In this document: piece by piece, positions 41,611-51,118 of the stretch
How positions within the stretch are numbered: position 1 is the first letter of the stretch
Layout of the letters: every line of letters starts with the position of its first letter
NCBI GenBank assembly: GCA_965198655.1
Contig: OZ240668.1
Span: 1,240,001-1,304,000, forward strand
Reading direction: 5' to 3'
Origin: Lichenicola sp965198655
GTDB lineage: Bacteria; Pseudomonadota; Alphaproteobacteria; Acetobacterales; Acetobacteraceae
Length of the DNA stretch: 64,000 nt
Translations under genes and position numbers: made by a program
The notes under the pieces: model-generated
What the model was told of the DNA's origin: nothing
Database searches by the model: none
The model's input: the letters and a program-made list of their open reading frames with translations, nothing else

Positions 41611-42560
41611 GCGGCGTTCTCCACCATCCAGGCGCACAGGGCGGGAAAGGCGATGCCGCGATGGGCGGCCTGCTCCGGCAGCAGCGAGGTGGGGGTCAGG
41701 CCGGGCTGGGTGTTGACCTCGAGCAGCACCAGCCGGCCTGGCCGGTCGTCGCCGTGCGCGGTGTCATCGTAGCGGAAGTCGGTGCGGGTGGCGCCGCGGC
41801 AGCCGAGCGCCCGGTGCGCCGCCAGCGCCACGCGCATCGCGTCGGCGAACGCGTCCGCGTGGATCGCGGCCGGCAGCACGTGGCGGGAGCCGCCGGCGGC
41901 GTATTTGGCGTCGTAGTCGTAGAAGCCGTGCGCGATCTCCGGGTTGGGGGCGATGTCGGTCACCGTCAGGGCGCCGATGTCGGCCTCTCCCCCGCCCAGC
42001 ACGCCCACCGTGATCTCGCGCCCGGGGATGAACTCCTCGACCAGCGCCAGCTTGCCGTAGCGCCAGGCGGACACGATCTCGCCGCGTCGGTTGGAGCCCG
42101 CCCGCACGATGTCCACGCCCACCGAGGAGCCCTCGTTCAGCGGCTTGATCACGTAGGGAAGCGGCAGCGGGTCGGCCTCGGCGAAGCGCTCCATCTCGAC
42201 CACGCGGCCGCGGGCGATCGGTAGCCGGGCGGCTGCGAACACCGCGCGCGCCGCCTCCTTGTCCATCGCCAGCGCCGAGGCGCGCACGCCGGAATGGGTG
42301 TACGGGATGCCCATCCAGTCCAGCACGCCCTGGATCGCGCCGTCCTCGCCGAACCGGCCGTGCAGGGCGTTGAACACCACGTCCGGGCGGACGGCGGCAA
42401 GGTCCGCCACCAGCGCCGGAAGGTCGGGGCCGGCATCGATCGCGCGCACGGCGAAGCCGGCCTCGCGCAGCGCCGACAGCACGCCGCGGCCGGAGCTGAG
42501 GCTGACCTCGCGCTCGGACGAGATGCCGCCCATCAGCACCGCGACGGTGGGACGGTTCAT
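41598..42560 (-). CDS. ddl: D-alanine--D-alanine ligase
   Basis: 320 residues of the ATP-grasp superfamily. Makes the D-Ala-D-Ala dipeptide of the stem peptide. Motifs: VAVLMGGISSEREVSLSSG at the N-terminus, DVVFNALHGRFGEDGAIQG, YVIKPLNEGSSVGV (ATP lysine and serine loop), EEFIPGREITVGVLG, and VLLEVNTQPGLTPTSLLPEQ with metal-binding Glu/Asn. Between murB (ATGA overlap) and ftsQ (13-base overlap). Confidence 0.97.
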   Translation of the reverse strand: MNRPTVAVLMGGISSEREVSLSSGRGVLSALREAGFAVRAIDAGPDLPALVADLAAVRPDVVFNALHGRFGEDGAIQGVLDWMGIPYTHSGVRASALAMDKEAARAVFAAARLPIARGRVVEMERFAEADPLPLPYVIKPLNEGSSVGVDIVRAGSNRRGEIVSAWRYGKLALVEEFIPGREITVGVLGGGEADIGALTVTDIAPNPEIAHGFYDYDAKYAAGGSRHVLPAAIHADAFADAMRVALAAHRALGCRGATRTDFRYDDTAHGDDRPGRLVLLEVNTQPGLTPTSLLPEQAAHRGIAFPALCAWMVENAACRA

Positions 42561-43528
42561 GCGTCCGCCCCATGGGCGAGAGGAACTCCGACCCGCTTGA
42601 TCTCCCAGGCGAGCGTGACGCCCGAGCTGGCGGCGACGCGGCGGCGCACCTCCTCGCCGAGCGCCTCGATGTCGGCGGCGGACGCGTTGCCGGTGTTGAG
42701 CAGGAAGTTGCAGTGCTTCTCGCTCACCTGTGCGCCGCCGAGCCTGAGTCCGCGGCAGCCGGCCTGGTCGATCAACTGCCAGGCCTTGGACGCGCTCTGG
42801 GCCGGGTCCGGGTTGCGGAAGGTCGAGCCGCCGGTGCGGGCGCGGGTCGGCTGCGATGCCTCGCGCAGGCTGCGTATCTCGTGGATGCGCGCGCGCGGCA
42901 GCGACGGATCGCCGGGCTCGCCGCGCAGGCGGACGCGCACCACCACGGCACCTTCCGGCAGGTTGGAATGGCGGTAGCCGAAGCCGAGCGCCTCCACCGG
43001 CAGCCGCACGAACTGGCCATCGCGGTTCACGATCTCGGCCCAGTCCAGCACGTCGGTGACCTCCGCACCGTAGGCGCCGGCGTTCATCGCCACGGCACCC
43101 CCGATCGAGCCCGGGATGCCGGCCAGGAACTCTAGTCCGCGCAGGCCGGCGCTCGCAGCGTGCTCGGCCACCGTCATGTCGAGGCAGGCGCCGCCGCAGA
43201 CGACGCCGTCCGGCTCCACCGTGATCTCGCCGAAGTCGCGGGCGAGCCGGATCACCACGCCGGGCAGGCCGCCGTCGCGCACGATCAGGTTCGACGCCTT
43301 GCCGATCGTGGTGACCGGCAGCTCGGGCGGCAGGGCGGCTAGGAACGTGGACAGGTCCTCAACATCGGCAGGACGGAGCAGCAGCTCGGCCGGGCCGCCG
43401 ACGCCGAACCAGGTCTGGCCGCCGAGCGCCGCCGCCTGCTCCAGCCGGCCGCGTACCGGCGGCATCAGCCGGCCGACGCTGGTCGGAACGTCGCGCCGCT
43501 CCGGAGGCAGGGCGGGTGCCGCCGTCAT
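42557..43528 (-). CDS. murB: UDP-N-acetylenolpyruvoylglucosamine reductase
   Basis: 323 residues. FAD- and NADPH-dependent reduction of UDP-GlcNAc-enolpyruvate to UDP-MurNAc. Motifs: TWFGVGGPAELLLRPADVED, TTIGKASNLIVRDGG, GIPGSIGGAVAMNAGAYG (FAD site), FGYRHSNL, GSTFRNP, and SEKHCNFLLNTG with the catalytic region. Length and lack of the extra loop fit the type IIa enzyme. ATGA overlap with murC and ddl. Confidence 0.97.
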   Translation of the reverse strand: MTAAPALPPERRDVPTSVGRLMPPVRGRLEQAAALGGQTWFGVGGPAELLLRPADVEDLSTFLAALPPELPVTTIGKASNLIVRDGGLPGVVIRLARDFGEITVEPDGVVCGGACLDMTVAEHAASAGLRGLEFLAGIPGSIGGAVAMNAGAYGAEVTDVLDWAEIVNRDGQFVRLPVEALGFGYRHSNLPEGAVVVRVRLRGEPGDPSLPRARIHEIRSLREASQPTRARTGGSTFRNPDPAQSASKAWQLIDQAGCRGLRLGGAQVSEKHCNFLLNTGNASAADIEALGEEVRRRVAASSGVTLAWEIKRVGVPLAHGADA

Positions 43529-44955
43529 GCCGCGTGGCCGCCGCGGTTCTTTTGCAGCGCGCTAAGCTGCCCCGGCAGCGCTTGCGCCCAGGCGGTGATG
43601 TTGCCAGCACCCAGGCAGATCACGAAGTCGCCGGGACGGGCGATCGCGTGCACCATCTCGGCCAGGTGCTCCGGGCCCGGCAGCGGCACCACCGAGCGGT
43701 GGCCGGACGCGCGCAGGCCGTCCACCAGGCCGTCGCGGTCGATGCCCTCGATCGGCGCCTCGCCGGCGGCGTACACGTCGGCGATGATCACGGTGCCGGC
43801 GTCGTTCATGCAGGTGCAGAACTCGGCGAACAGCGTTTGCAGGCGCGAGTAGCGGTGCGGCTGCACGATCGCCACCACGTCGCGGGCGCCGGCCTGCCGG
43901 GCCGCCTTGAGCACGGCGGCGATCTCCACCGGATGGTGGCCGTAATCGTCCACCACGGTGATGCCGCCGGTCTCGCCGGTGCGGGTGAACCGGCGCTTCA
44001 CGCCGCGGAAATCGGCGAAGGCGGAGCGGATCGTGCTCTCGTCGATCTCCATCTCGACCGCCACCGCCACCGCAGCCAGCGCGTTCTGCACGTTGTGGCT
44101 GCCCAGCATCGGCAGGCGGAACGGCCCCAGCTTGCGCGTGCGGTTCCGCGCGCGGTCGGTGACGATCACCTCGAAGGTGGCGCCGCGCTTGTCGGCCACT
44201 AGCCGCTCGGCGCGCACGTCGGCCTGCGGGGAGAAGCCGTAGGTGATGACGCGGTGATCCGACAGGCGTGGGATCATCTGCTGCACGTTGGGATGATCCA
44301 GGCACAGCACGGCGAAGCCGTAGAACGGGATGTTGCCGACGAACTGGTCGTAGGCCTGCATCATCGCCTCGGGCGTGCCCCAGTGGTCGAGGTGCTCGGG
44401 GTCCATGTTGGTGACCACCGCGATCACGGCGGGCAGGCGCAGGAACGAACCGTCGCTCTCGTCCGCCTCCACCACCATCCAGTCGCCCTCGCCCATGCGG
44501 GTGTTGGTGCCGTAGGCCTCGATGATGCCGCCGTTGATCACGGTCGGATCGAGCCTGGCCGCTTCCAGCACGGCGGCGACCAGGGAGGTGGTGGTGGTCT
44601 TGCCGTGCGTGCCGCCGATCGCGATCGACCAGCGCAGCCGCATCAGCTCGGCCAGCATCTCGGCGCGCCGCACCACCGGCACCAGCCGCCTGCGCGCCGC
44701 CACCACTTCCGGGTTGTCGCGCTTCACCGCGGTCGAGGTCACCACCACGCGGGCGTCGCCGAGGTTGGCGGCGTCGTGCCCGACCATCACCGGTATGCCG
44801 GCGGCGCGCAGCCGCTGCACGTTGGCGCCCTCGGCGATGTCGCTGCCCTGCACGACGTAGCCCAGCGTGTGCAGCACCTGGGCGATGCCCGACATGCCGA
44901 TGCCGCCGATGCCGACGAAGTGGATGGTGCCGATGGATAAGGGCAGGGCTCTCAT
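43525..44955 (-). CDS. murC: UDP-N-acetylmuramate--L-alanine ligase
   Basis: 476 residues. Adds the first L-alanine to UDP-MurNAc. Rossmann-like N-domain with HFVGIGGIGMSGIAQVL, ATP site AIGGTHGKTTTTSLVA, VVEADESDGSF, NMDPEHLDHWG, GSHNVQNALAAVAVA, and DDYGHHPVEIAAVLKA, all diagnostic of MurC. ATGA overlap with murG upstream and murB downstream, as in most alphaproteobacterial dcw clusters. Confidence 0.98.
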   Translation of the reverse strand: MRALPLSIGTIHFVGIGGIGMSGIAQVLHTLGYVVQGSDIAEGANVQRLRAAGIPVMVGHDAANLGDARVVVTSTAVKRDNPEVVAARRRLVPVVRRAEMLAELMRLRWSIAIGGTHGKTTTTSLVAAVLEAARLDPTVINGGIIEAYGTNTRMGEGDWMVVEADESDGSFLRLPAVIAVVTNMDPEHLDHWGTPEAMMQAYDQFVGNIPFYGFAVLCLDHPNVQQMIPRLSDHRVITYGFSPQADVRAERLVADKRGATFEVIVTDRARNRTRKLGPFRLPMLGSHNVQNALAAVAVAVEMEIDESTIRSAFADFRGVKRRFTRTGETGGITVVDDYGHHPVEIAAVLKAARQAGARDVVAIVQPHRYSRLQTLFAEFCTCMNDAGTVIIADVYAAGEAPIEGIDRDGLVDGLRASGHRSVVPLPGPEHLAEMVHAIARPGDFVICLGAGNITAWAQALPGQLSALQKNRGGHAA

Positions 44956-46163
44956 GCTGGCATCTCCCGAGCCGGACGCCTGGGGATGGCGGCTGCCGGC
45001 GCCGTATGCAAGTGCCGATCTCGCGAAATCGTGAGCTGTCGCTCGACGAGGTCGGCGAGGGCGACCGCGGCGTCCCGGCGGCCGAGCCGGGACGCAGCCT
45101 CGGCCGCGTCGCGCAGCCGCGCGGGGTCGGCCAGCAGCTTGGCCAGCAGCGTGCCGAGCGTGGCCGGGGACAGCTCGGCCTGGCGCAGCATCCAGCCGCC
45201 GCCGGCTTGCACCAGCGCTGCCGCATTGGCCGACTGCTCGTCGGACGCCGCGATCGGCAGCGGCACCAGGATCGACGGGCGCCCCACCACCGCGAGCTCG
45301 GCGACCGAGGAGCCGCCGGCGCGGCCGATCACCAGGTGCGCCGCCTGGAGGCGGGACGCGATGCCGTGGAGGAACGGCGCGACCTCCGCTCCGATGCCGG
45401 CGTCCGCATAGGCGGCGCGCACCCGGTCCACGTCCTCCGGACGTGCCTGCTGCGTCACCGACAGCCGGCGCCGCAGCTCGGGCGCCAACGCAGCCAGGGT
45501 CTGCGGCACCACGTCGGCGAACACGCGGGCGCCGAGCGAGCCGCCCCAGACCAGCAGGCGCAGAGGCCCGGTCGGATCCGGATACGGGCTGTGCGCGGCG
45601 CTGGCGATGTCGGCACGCACCGGCATGCCGGTCAGCACCGCGTTGGCGCCGGCCGGCAGATTGGCGACGTGGTCGAAGCTGGTGGCGACGGCGTCGGCGA
45701 AGCGGGCGAGAAGGGCGTTGGCCTGTCCGAGCACGGCGTTGCCCTCGTGCAGCACCAGCTTCGGGCGCGCCCGCCCGAGCAGCCGGGCGCCGAGCAGCGG
45801 CGGCACCGACGGGTAGCCGCCGAAGCCCACTACCGCGGCCGGACGCAGCCGGGCCAGGATGCGGCGCGCCGCCAGGGTGCCGCGCGCCAGCGCCAGCGCG
45901 CCGGCGAGCTTGGCGCCCGCGCCGCGTCCGGCGATGCCGGCACCCGGCAGCACGTGCTGCTCGGTGCCCGCGAACGCGCCCGTGGTCCGTTGCCCGGCGC
46001 GGTTGTCGGTCATCAGCACCAGCCTGTGCCCGCGTGCGGCGAGCTCGGTCGCCAGCGCCTCGGCCGGGAAGAAGTGGCCACCGGTGCCGCCGGCTGCGAT
46101 CACGACCGGGCCCATCCCGCTGCTGCCCGTTTCGTCGCTGCTCGACCTGCTGCCGCCGGTCAT
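44952..46163 (-). CDS. murG: Undecaprenyl-PP-MurNAc-pentapeptide GlcNAc transferase
   Basis: 403 residues from ATG at 46163, overlapping the ftsW stop; the first 16 residues are Ser/Gly-rich and an internal ATG at about 46115 would give the usual length. Converts lipid I to lipid II at the inner face of the membrane. GT28 motifs are IAAGGTGGHFFPAEALA, VVGFGGYPSVPPLL, VLHEGNAVLGQANALLA, LLVWGGSLGARVF and VIGRAGGSSVAELAVVG. Confidence 0.97.
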   Translation of the reverse strand: MTGGSRSSSDETGSSGMGPVVIAAGGTGGHFFPAEALATELAARGHRLVLMTDNRAGQRTTGAFAGTEQHVLPGAGIAGRGAGAKLAGALALARGTLAARRILARLRPAAVVGFGGYPSVPPLLGARLLGRARPKLVLHEGNAVLGQANALLARFADAVATSFDHVANLPAGANAVLTGMPVRADIASAAHSPYPDPTGPLRLLVWGGSLGARVFADVVPQTLAALAPELRRRLSVTQQARPEDVDRVRAAYADAGIGAEVAPFLHGIASRLQAAHLVIGRAGGSSVAELAVVGRPSILVPLPIAASDEQSANAAALVQAGGGWMLRQAELSPATLGTLLAKLLADPARLRDAAEAASRLGRRDAAVALADLVERQLTISRDRHLHTAPAAAIPRRPAREMPA

Positions 46164-47317
46164 GCCGTCACCTGCCGACGACGGGGCGCCGGGGCGGGAA
46201 GGCGGCTCGCCTGGGTGCGCCGCCTGGTCAGGGCCAGCACCATGCCGATGGTCAGCGCCACCGACATCGCCGACGAGCCGCCATAGGAGATGAACGGCAG
46301 CGTCATGCCCTTGGTCGGGATCAGGTGCAGCGAGGAGGCCATGTTGACGAAGGCCTGCAGCCCGAAGCCGCACACCAGGCCGGCGGAGGCCAGCACCACG
46401 AACGGGTCGTCCTCGGCCAGCAGCTTGAGCAGGGTGCGCACGACGATCAGGCAGAACACGCCGATGATGAACAAGCAGACCAGCAGCCCGAACTCCTCGC
46501 CGGCGACCGCGAACACGAAGTCGGCGTGCGCGTCCGGCAGCAGGTCCTTGACCCGGCCCTCGCCGGGGCCGCGGCCGAGCAGGCCGCCGTTGCCGAACGC
46601 CTGCAGCGCTGTGTCGATCTGGTAGTGGTCGCCCTGGCCGGGATGCAGGAAGCGGGTGACGCGCGAGCGCACGTGCGGAAACGCGACGTAGGCGCCAACG
46701 AAGGCGGCCATCATGCTGCCCACCCCGCAGCCGACCAGGAACAGGTTCAGCCCGCCCAGGAACAGTTGGCACATAAACACGCAGGTGATCACCGACAGCA
46801 TGCCGATGTCGGGCTGCGACTTCAGCAGCAGCAGGATCACCGCGAACACCGCGAATGCCAGCAGGGTGCCGGGAAAGGCGCGCGTGCGCTTGCCCTCCGC
46901 CAGCAGCCACGCGGTCACCACCGCGAAGCAGGGCTTCAGGAACTCCGACGGCTGGATCGACATCATCGGCAGCGCGATCCAGCGCCGCGCCCCCTTGATC
47001 TCGACGCCATGCACCAGGGTGAGTGCGGTGAGGGCCAGTGCGAGGAGGCAGCCGACCAGGGCCAGCCGGCGCACGCCCCTGGGCGAGAGCATGGAGGTGG
47101 ACAGCACGATCGCGCCGGCCAGCCCCAGGAAGATCACCTGCTTGAGGATGAACATGTCGCGCGAGGCGCCGATGCGTGCGGCGACCGAGGGCGAGGCGGC
47201 CAGCATCAGCACGTAGCCGAAGCCGATCAGCAGGCCGACGCAGCCCAGCGTCCAGCGGTCCACCGTCCACCACCAGCGGCCAAGCACCGAATTGTCCGCG
47301 CGCGAGAACTGCGCCAT
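46160..47317 (-). CDS. ftsW: Septal SEDS peptidoglycan polymerase FtsW
   Basis: 385 residues with about ten membrane segments. SEDS-family glycosyltransferase that polymerises lipid II together with FtsI. Typical blocks: GARRWIALPMMSIQPSEFLK, LKSQPDIGMLSVI, ALQAFGNGGLLGRGPGEG, LPDAHADFVFAVAGEEFG and PTKGMTLPFISYGGSSA. ATG at 47317 overlaps the murD stop (TGATG); a GTG immediately before is also possible, with GGGAGG eight bases before it. Confidence 0.96.
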   Translation of the reverse strand: MAQFSRADNSVLGRWWWTVDRWTLGCVGLLIGFGYVLMLAASPSVAARIGASRDMFILKQVIFLGLAGAIVLSTSMLSPRGVRRLALVGCLLALALTALTLVHGVEIKGARRWIALPMMSIQPSEFLKPCFAVVTAWLLAEGKRTRAFPGTLLAFAVFAVILLLLKSQPDIGMLSVITCVFMCQLFLGGLNLFLVGCGVGSMMAAFVGAYVAFPHVRSRVTRFLHPGQGDHYQIDTALQAFGNGGLLGRGPGEGRVKDLLPDAHADFVFAVAGEEFGLLVCLFIIGVFCLIVVRTLLKLLAEDDPFVVLASAGLVCGFGLQAFVNMASSLHLIPTKGMTLPFISYGGSSAMSVALTIGMVLALTRRRTQASRLPAPAPRRRQVTA

Positions 47318-48645
47318 CACCGTGTGCCTCCCGGTTGGGGATCGAGCTGGCCAGCGAGCTCGGCGAAGCGCTCGCCGCGCGCCTCGAAGCTCGCGAACTG
47401 GTCGAAGCTGGCGCAGGCGGGCGACAGCAGCACCACCGGTGCCGCGAGCGCCTGCGCCGCGGCGAGGGCCTGCGGCACCGCGTGCTCCAGCGTGTGCAAG
47501 ATGCGGTGCTCGACCTTGTAGGCCGACAGCGTGCCGGCAAGCAGCGGGGCGTCTCGGCCGATCAGCAGGGCGAGCGGGATGCGATCGAACAGCGGCGCCA
47601 GGTCGTCGATGCCGCCGGACTTGGCGATGCCGCCGGCGATCCAGATCAGCCGGTCGTAGCACGCCAGCGCGCGCGAGGCGGCGTCGGCGTTGGTCGCCTT
47701 GCTGTCGTCGACGAAGGCGATGCCCTTGATCCGCGCTACCTCCCGCTGGCGGTGCGGCAGGCCGGGGAAGGTGGCGAGGCCGGATGCGATGGCGGCGTCG
47801 GACAGGCCGAGATGGCGCGCCATCGCGCAAGCGGCGAGGGCGTTCTGCGCGTTGTGCCGTCCCGGCAGGCTGGGCGGCAGCAGGCCCGCCAGCGCGCCGG
47901 GGACGCTGCCGGAGATCGTGTGCAGCCGGGCCGCGGTGCCGGCGTGCGCGATGGCGCGGCTGGCCGGGTCGTCGAGCCCGATCACCGCCAGGTCGTCCGC
48001 GGTCTGACGGGCGAATACCTCCCGCTTGGCCCGGGCATAGCCGTCCATGTCGCCGTGGCGGTCGAGGTGGTCGGGGGACAGGTTCAGCAGGCACGCGGCG
48101 TCGAAGCGCAGCGTCTGCAGCCGTTCCAGCATGTAGGAGGACATCTCCAGCACGTAGACGCCGTCGTCGGGCAGCAGCGGCAGCGCCAGCGCCGCCGGCC
48201 CCAGGTTGCCGCCGGCTGCGACCGGCACGCCGGCCTCGCGCAGCAGGTGGGCGAGCAGCGCGGTGGTGGTGGACTTGCCGTTGGTGCCGGTGATGCCGGC
48301 GAACCGGGTGCGTCTGCCGCTGGCGCGCACCGCCTGGAACAGCAGTTCGGCGTCGGACAGGATCGGGATCCCGGCCTGCTGTGCCATGCGGGCGACCGGA
48401 TGCGGCGCCGGCAGGCGATGCGGGATGCCGGGCGACAGCACCAGCGCGTCCTGGCCGTCCAGGTCGTGGAACGGGGCCAGCACCACCTTGCCGCCATCCG
48501 GATGCGGACGGTCGCGGTCGTCCCACGCCTGCACGTGCGCGCCCATCGCCGCCAGCGCGTGCGCCGCCGGCTCGCCGTTGCGGCCGAGGCCCAGCACGGC
48601 GTAGCGCCTGCCGGCGAACAGGGCGGAGGGAAAGGCGCCGCTCAT
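47317..48645 (-). CDS. murD: UDP-N-acetylmuramoylalanine--D-glutamate ligase
   Basis: 442 residues. Adds D-glutamate. Motifs: YAVLGLGRNGEPAAHALA, LVLSPGIPH, AGITGTNGKSTTTALLAHLL (ATP loop), VLEMSSYMLERLQTLRFDAA, NLSPDHLDRHG, GRHNAQNALAACAMAR and DDSKATNADAASRAL. ATGA overlap with mraY and TGATG with ftsW. Confidence 0.98.
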   Translation of the reverse strand: MSGAFPSALFAGRRYAVLGLGRNGEPAAHALAAMGAHVQAWDDRDRPHPDGGKVVLAPFHDLDGQDALVLSPGIPHRLPAPHPVARMAQQAGIPILSDAELLFQAVRASGRRTRFAGITGTNGKSTTTALLAHLLREAGVPVAAGGNLGPAALALPLLPDDGVYVLEMSSYMLERLQTLRFDAACLLNLSPDHLDRHGDMDGYARAKREVFARQTADDLAVIGLDDPASRAIAHAGTAARLHTISGSVPGALAGLLPPSLPGRHNAQNALAACAMARHLGLSDAAIASGLATFPGLPHRQREVARIKGIAFVDDSKATNADAASRALACYDRLIWIAGGIAKSGGIDDLAPLFDRIPLALLIGRDAPLLAGTLSAYKVEHRILHTLEHAVPQALAAAQALAAPVVLLSPACASFDQFASFEARGERFAELAGQLDPQPGGTR

Positions 48646-49730
48646 CGGATCTTCAGCGTCGCCAGGCCAGCGAGGCCCAGCACCATGGACACGATCCAGA
48701 AGCGGATCACGATCTGCGCTTCCTGCCAGCCCTTCTTCTCGAAATGGTGGTGCAGCGGCGCCATCAGGAACACGCGCCGGCCGGTGCGCTTGTACCAGCC
48801 GACCTGGATGATCACCGACAGCGTCTCGACCACGAACAGGCCGCCGACGATGCACAGGACGATCTCGTGCTTGACCGCGACCGCCACCGCGCCGAGCGCG
48901 CCGCCGAGCGCCAGAGACCCGGTGTCGCCCATGAACACCGCCGCCGGCGGGGCGTTGAACCACAGGAAGCCGAGGCCGGCGCCGATCAGGGCGGCCAGGA
49001 ACACGCCGAGCTCGCCGGTGCCGGGCACTGGATGGAGCTGCAGGTAGTCGGCGAAGATGCGGTTGCCGACCAGGTAGGAGATCAGCGCGAACACCACGGC
49101 GGCGATGATCACCGGCACGATCGCCAGCCCGTCGAGCCCGTCGGTAAAGTTCACCGCGTTGCCGAAGCCGGTAATCACCAGCATGGCCAGGATCGGGAAC
49201 GCGAACGACAGCGGCAGCAGCGCCTCCTTGACGAACGGAAAGGCGAGCGCGTCGGTCAGCGGCGTCGGCATCAGGCTCTCGATCCAGAACCCCGCGATCA
49301 GCGAGGTGCCGAACTCCGCACCCAGGCGGACGCGCTTGGACACGCCCTTGGTGTTGCGCCGCGACAGCTTGAGGTAGTCGTCGGCGAAGCCCACCGCGCC
49401 GAACGACAGGGTCGCGAACATCACCGCCCACACGTAGCCGTTGGCGAGGTCGGCCCAGAGCAGGGTGGAGAGCAGCCAGGTGGTCAGGATCAGCACCCCG
49501 CCCATGGTGGGCGTGCCGGCCTTCTCGAGGATGTGCCGCTCCGGGCCCAGGGTGCGGATCGGCTGGCCCTCGCGCTGGATCTGGCGCAGCCGGGCGATCA
49601 CGCGCGGGCCCATCAGCAGGCTGAGCACGAAGGCGGTGAGGCAGGCGGCGGCGGAGCGGAAGGTGATGTAGCGGAGCAGGTTGAACAGCGCGTAGTGCGC
49701 GGCGAACGGATGGGCGAGGTTGTAGAGCAT
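48642..49730 (-). CDS. mraY: Phospho-N-acetylmuramoyl-pentapeptide transferase
   Basis: 362 residues, ten membrane segments. Forms lipid I by transferring phospho-MurNAc-pentapeptide to undecaprenyl phosphate. The catalytic aspartates lie in GAVGFADDYLKL and GNAVNFTDGLDGLA, with NAPPAAVFMGDTGSLALGG and the histidine cluster APLHHHFEKKGW. All MraY signatures are intact. ATGA overlap with murF. Confidence 0.98.
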   Translation of the reverse strand: MLYNLAHPFAAHYALFNLLRYITFRSAAACLTAFVLSLLMGPRVIARLRQIQREGQPIRTLGPERHILEKAGTPTMGGVLILTTWLLSTLLWADLANGYVWAVMFATLSFGAVGFADDYLKLSRRNTKGVSKRVRLGAEFGTSLIAGFWIESLMPTPLTDALAFPFVKEALLPLSFAFPILAMLVITGFGNAVNFTDGLDGLAIVPVIIAAVVFALISYLVGNRIFADYLQLHPVPGTGELGVFLAALIGAGLGFLWFNAPPAAVFMGDTGSLALGGALGAVAVAVKHEIVLCIVGGLFVVETLSVIIQVGWYKRTGRRVFLMAPLHHHFEKKGWQEAQIVIRFWIVSMVLGLAGLATLKIR

Positions 49731-51118
49731 CAGGCCGCGTCCGCCGCGGTCGCGGCAAGGGCCGCGACCACGTCGCGCATGCGGCTGCCGTAGCTGCCCT
49801 TGACCAGCACCACGTCGCCGGGGCGGAGTGCTGCCCGCACCAGCGGCGCCAGGCGGACGGCGTCGGCGGCGTGGCCGCCGCGTCGGGCGGCAGGCAGGCG
49901 GTCGAACAGCCAGCGCATCATCTCGCCCGAGCAGAACACGAGGTCGGCGGCGCCCGCGGCGGCCTCGGCCAAGGCTTCGTGCTCGGCGCGGGCGAACGAG
50001 CCCAGCTCCAGCATGTCGCCGAGCACGGCGACGCGCCTTCGCGCCGGCAGCAGGTGCAGCACCGACAACGCCGCGCGCACCGAGGCGCCGGACGCGTTGT
50101 AGCTTTCGTCCAGCATGGAGGCGGCGCCGTGCAGGATCGGGCACAGCGCGCCGCGACCGCCGCCGGGCATGAAGCCGGCCAGGGCCGCCGCGGCGGGGGC
50201 GGGATCGGCACCAAGCGCCGCGACGGCGGCAAGGCAGGCGAGCGCGTTGTCGGCCATGTGCCGGCCGGGTGCTGCCAAACGCAGCGCCACCGTGGCCCCG
50301 GGCAGGATCGCGTCGGCGGTCGAGCCGTCGGCGCGGAGCACGAGGGACTCCAGCCGGGCGGCGGCGCCGTCGCCGAAGCGGAGGATGCGTGCGTCGGCAC
50401 TCCGGGCGGCTTCTTCCAGCCGGTCGGCGCCGGGCGCCTGGTCCGGGAACACGGCGGTGCCGCCGGGGGACAGGGCGTCGAACAGCGACGCCTTCTCGGT
50501 CGCGATGGCCTCCAGGCTGCCCATGTGGCCGATATGGGTGGCGGCGATCGTCGTCACGACCGCCACGTCCGGGCGCGCGAGGGCCGCCAGCGGCGCGATC
50601 TCGCCCGGATGGTTCATGCCGATCTCGCACACGCAGAACGCGTGGTCCGCCGGCAGCCGCGCCAGGGTCAGCGGCACGCCCCAATGGTTGTTGTGCGAGG
50701 CCTGTGCGGCATGGGTGGGCCCGATCGCGGACAGGGCGATGCGCAGCATCTCCTTGGTGGTGGTCTTGCCGACGCTGCCGGTGACGGCCACCACGCGGCC
50801 GCGGAACCGGGCCCGTGCGGCGCGGCCGAGCGCGTGCAGGGCGGCAAAGGTGTCGCCGACGTGCAGCAGGCGCGGATGGTCGCGCATGGCTGCCGGCAGC
50901 AGGTCGGTGTGGTGCACCAGCGCCGCGGCGGCGCCGCGCTCCAGTGCCGCGGCGACGTGGGCATGGCCGTCGGTCTCGCCGACCAGGGCCACGAACAGCT
51001 CGCCGGGACGCAGCGTGCGGGTGTCGATCGAGATCCCGGTGATCGCGTCCGGAACGGCGCCGCCGAAGCGCCCGTCCACCGCGGCGGCCAGCGCGGCGCC
51101 GGTCCAGAGCGGGCTCAT
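49730..51118 (-). CDS. murF: UDP-MurNAc-tripeptide--D-alanyl-D-alanine ligase
   Basis: 462 residues. Attaches the D-Ala-D-Ala dipeptide to the cytoplasmic precursor. Motifs: GISIDTRTLRPGELFVAL, VVAVTGSVGKTTTKEML (ATP loop), ASHNNHWGVPLTL, CEIGMNHPGEIA, THIGHMGSLEAIA, LDESYNASGASVRAAL and VKGSYGSRM. ATGA overlaps on both sides (murE and mraY). Confidence 0.97.
   Translation of the reverse strand: MSPLWTGAALAAAVDGRFGGAVPDAITGISIDTRTLRPGELFVALVGETDGHAHVAAALERGAAAALVHHTDLLPAAMRDHPRLLHVGDTFAALHALGRAARARFRGRVVAVTGSVGKTTTKEMLRIALSAIGPTHAAQASHNNHWGVPLTLARLPADHAFCVCEIGMNHPGEIAPLAALARPDVAVVTTIAATHIGHMGSLEAIATEKASLFDALSPGGTAVFPDQAPGADRLEEAARSADARILRFGDGAAARLESLVLRADGSTADAILPGATVALRLAAPGRHMADNALACLAAVAALGADPAPAAAALAGFMPGGGRGALCPILHGAASMLDESYNASGASVRAALSVLHLLPARRRVAVLGDMLELGSFARAEHEALAEAAAGAADLVFCSGEMMRWLFDRLPAARRGGHAADAVRLAPLVRAALRPGDVVLVKGSYGSRMRDVVAALAATAADAA

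Noticed and set aside
45443..47521. A 692-codon open frame opposite murG and ftsW
   Set aside because: Both minus-strand genes have intact family motifs; the antisense product is His/Gln/Arg-rich noise.
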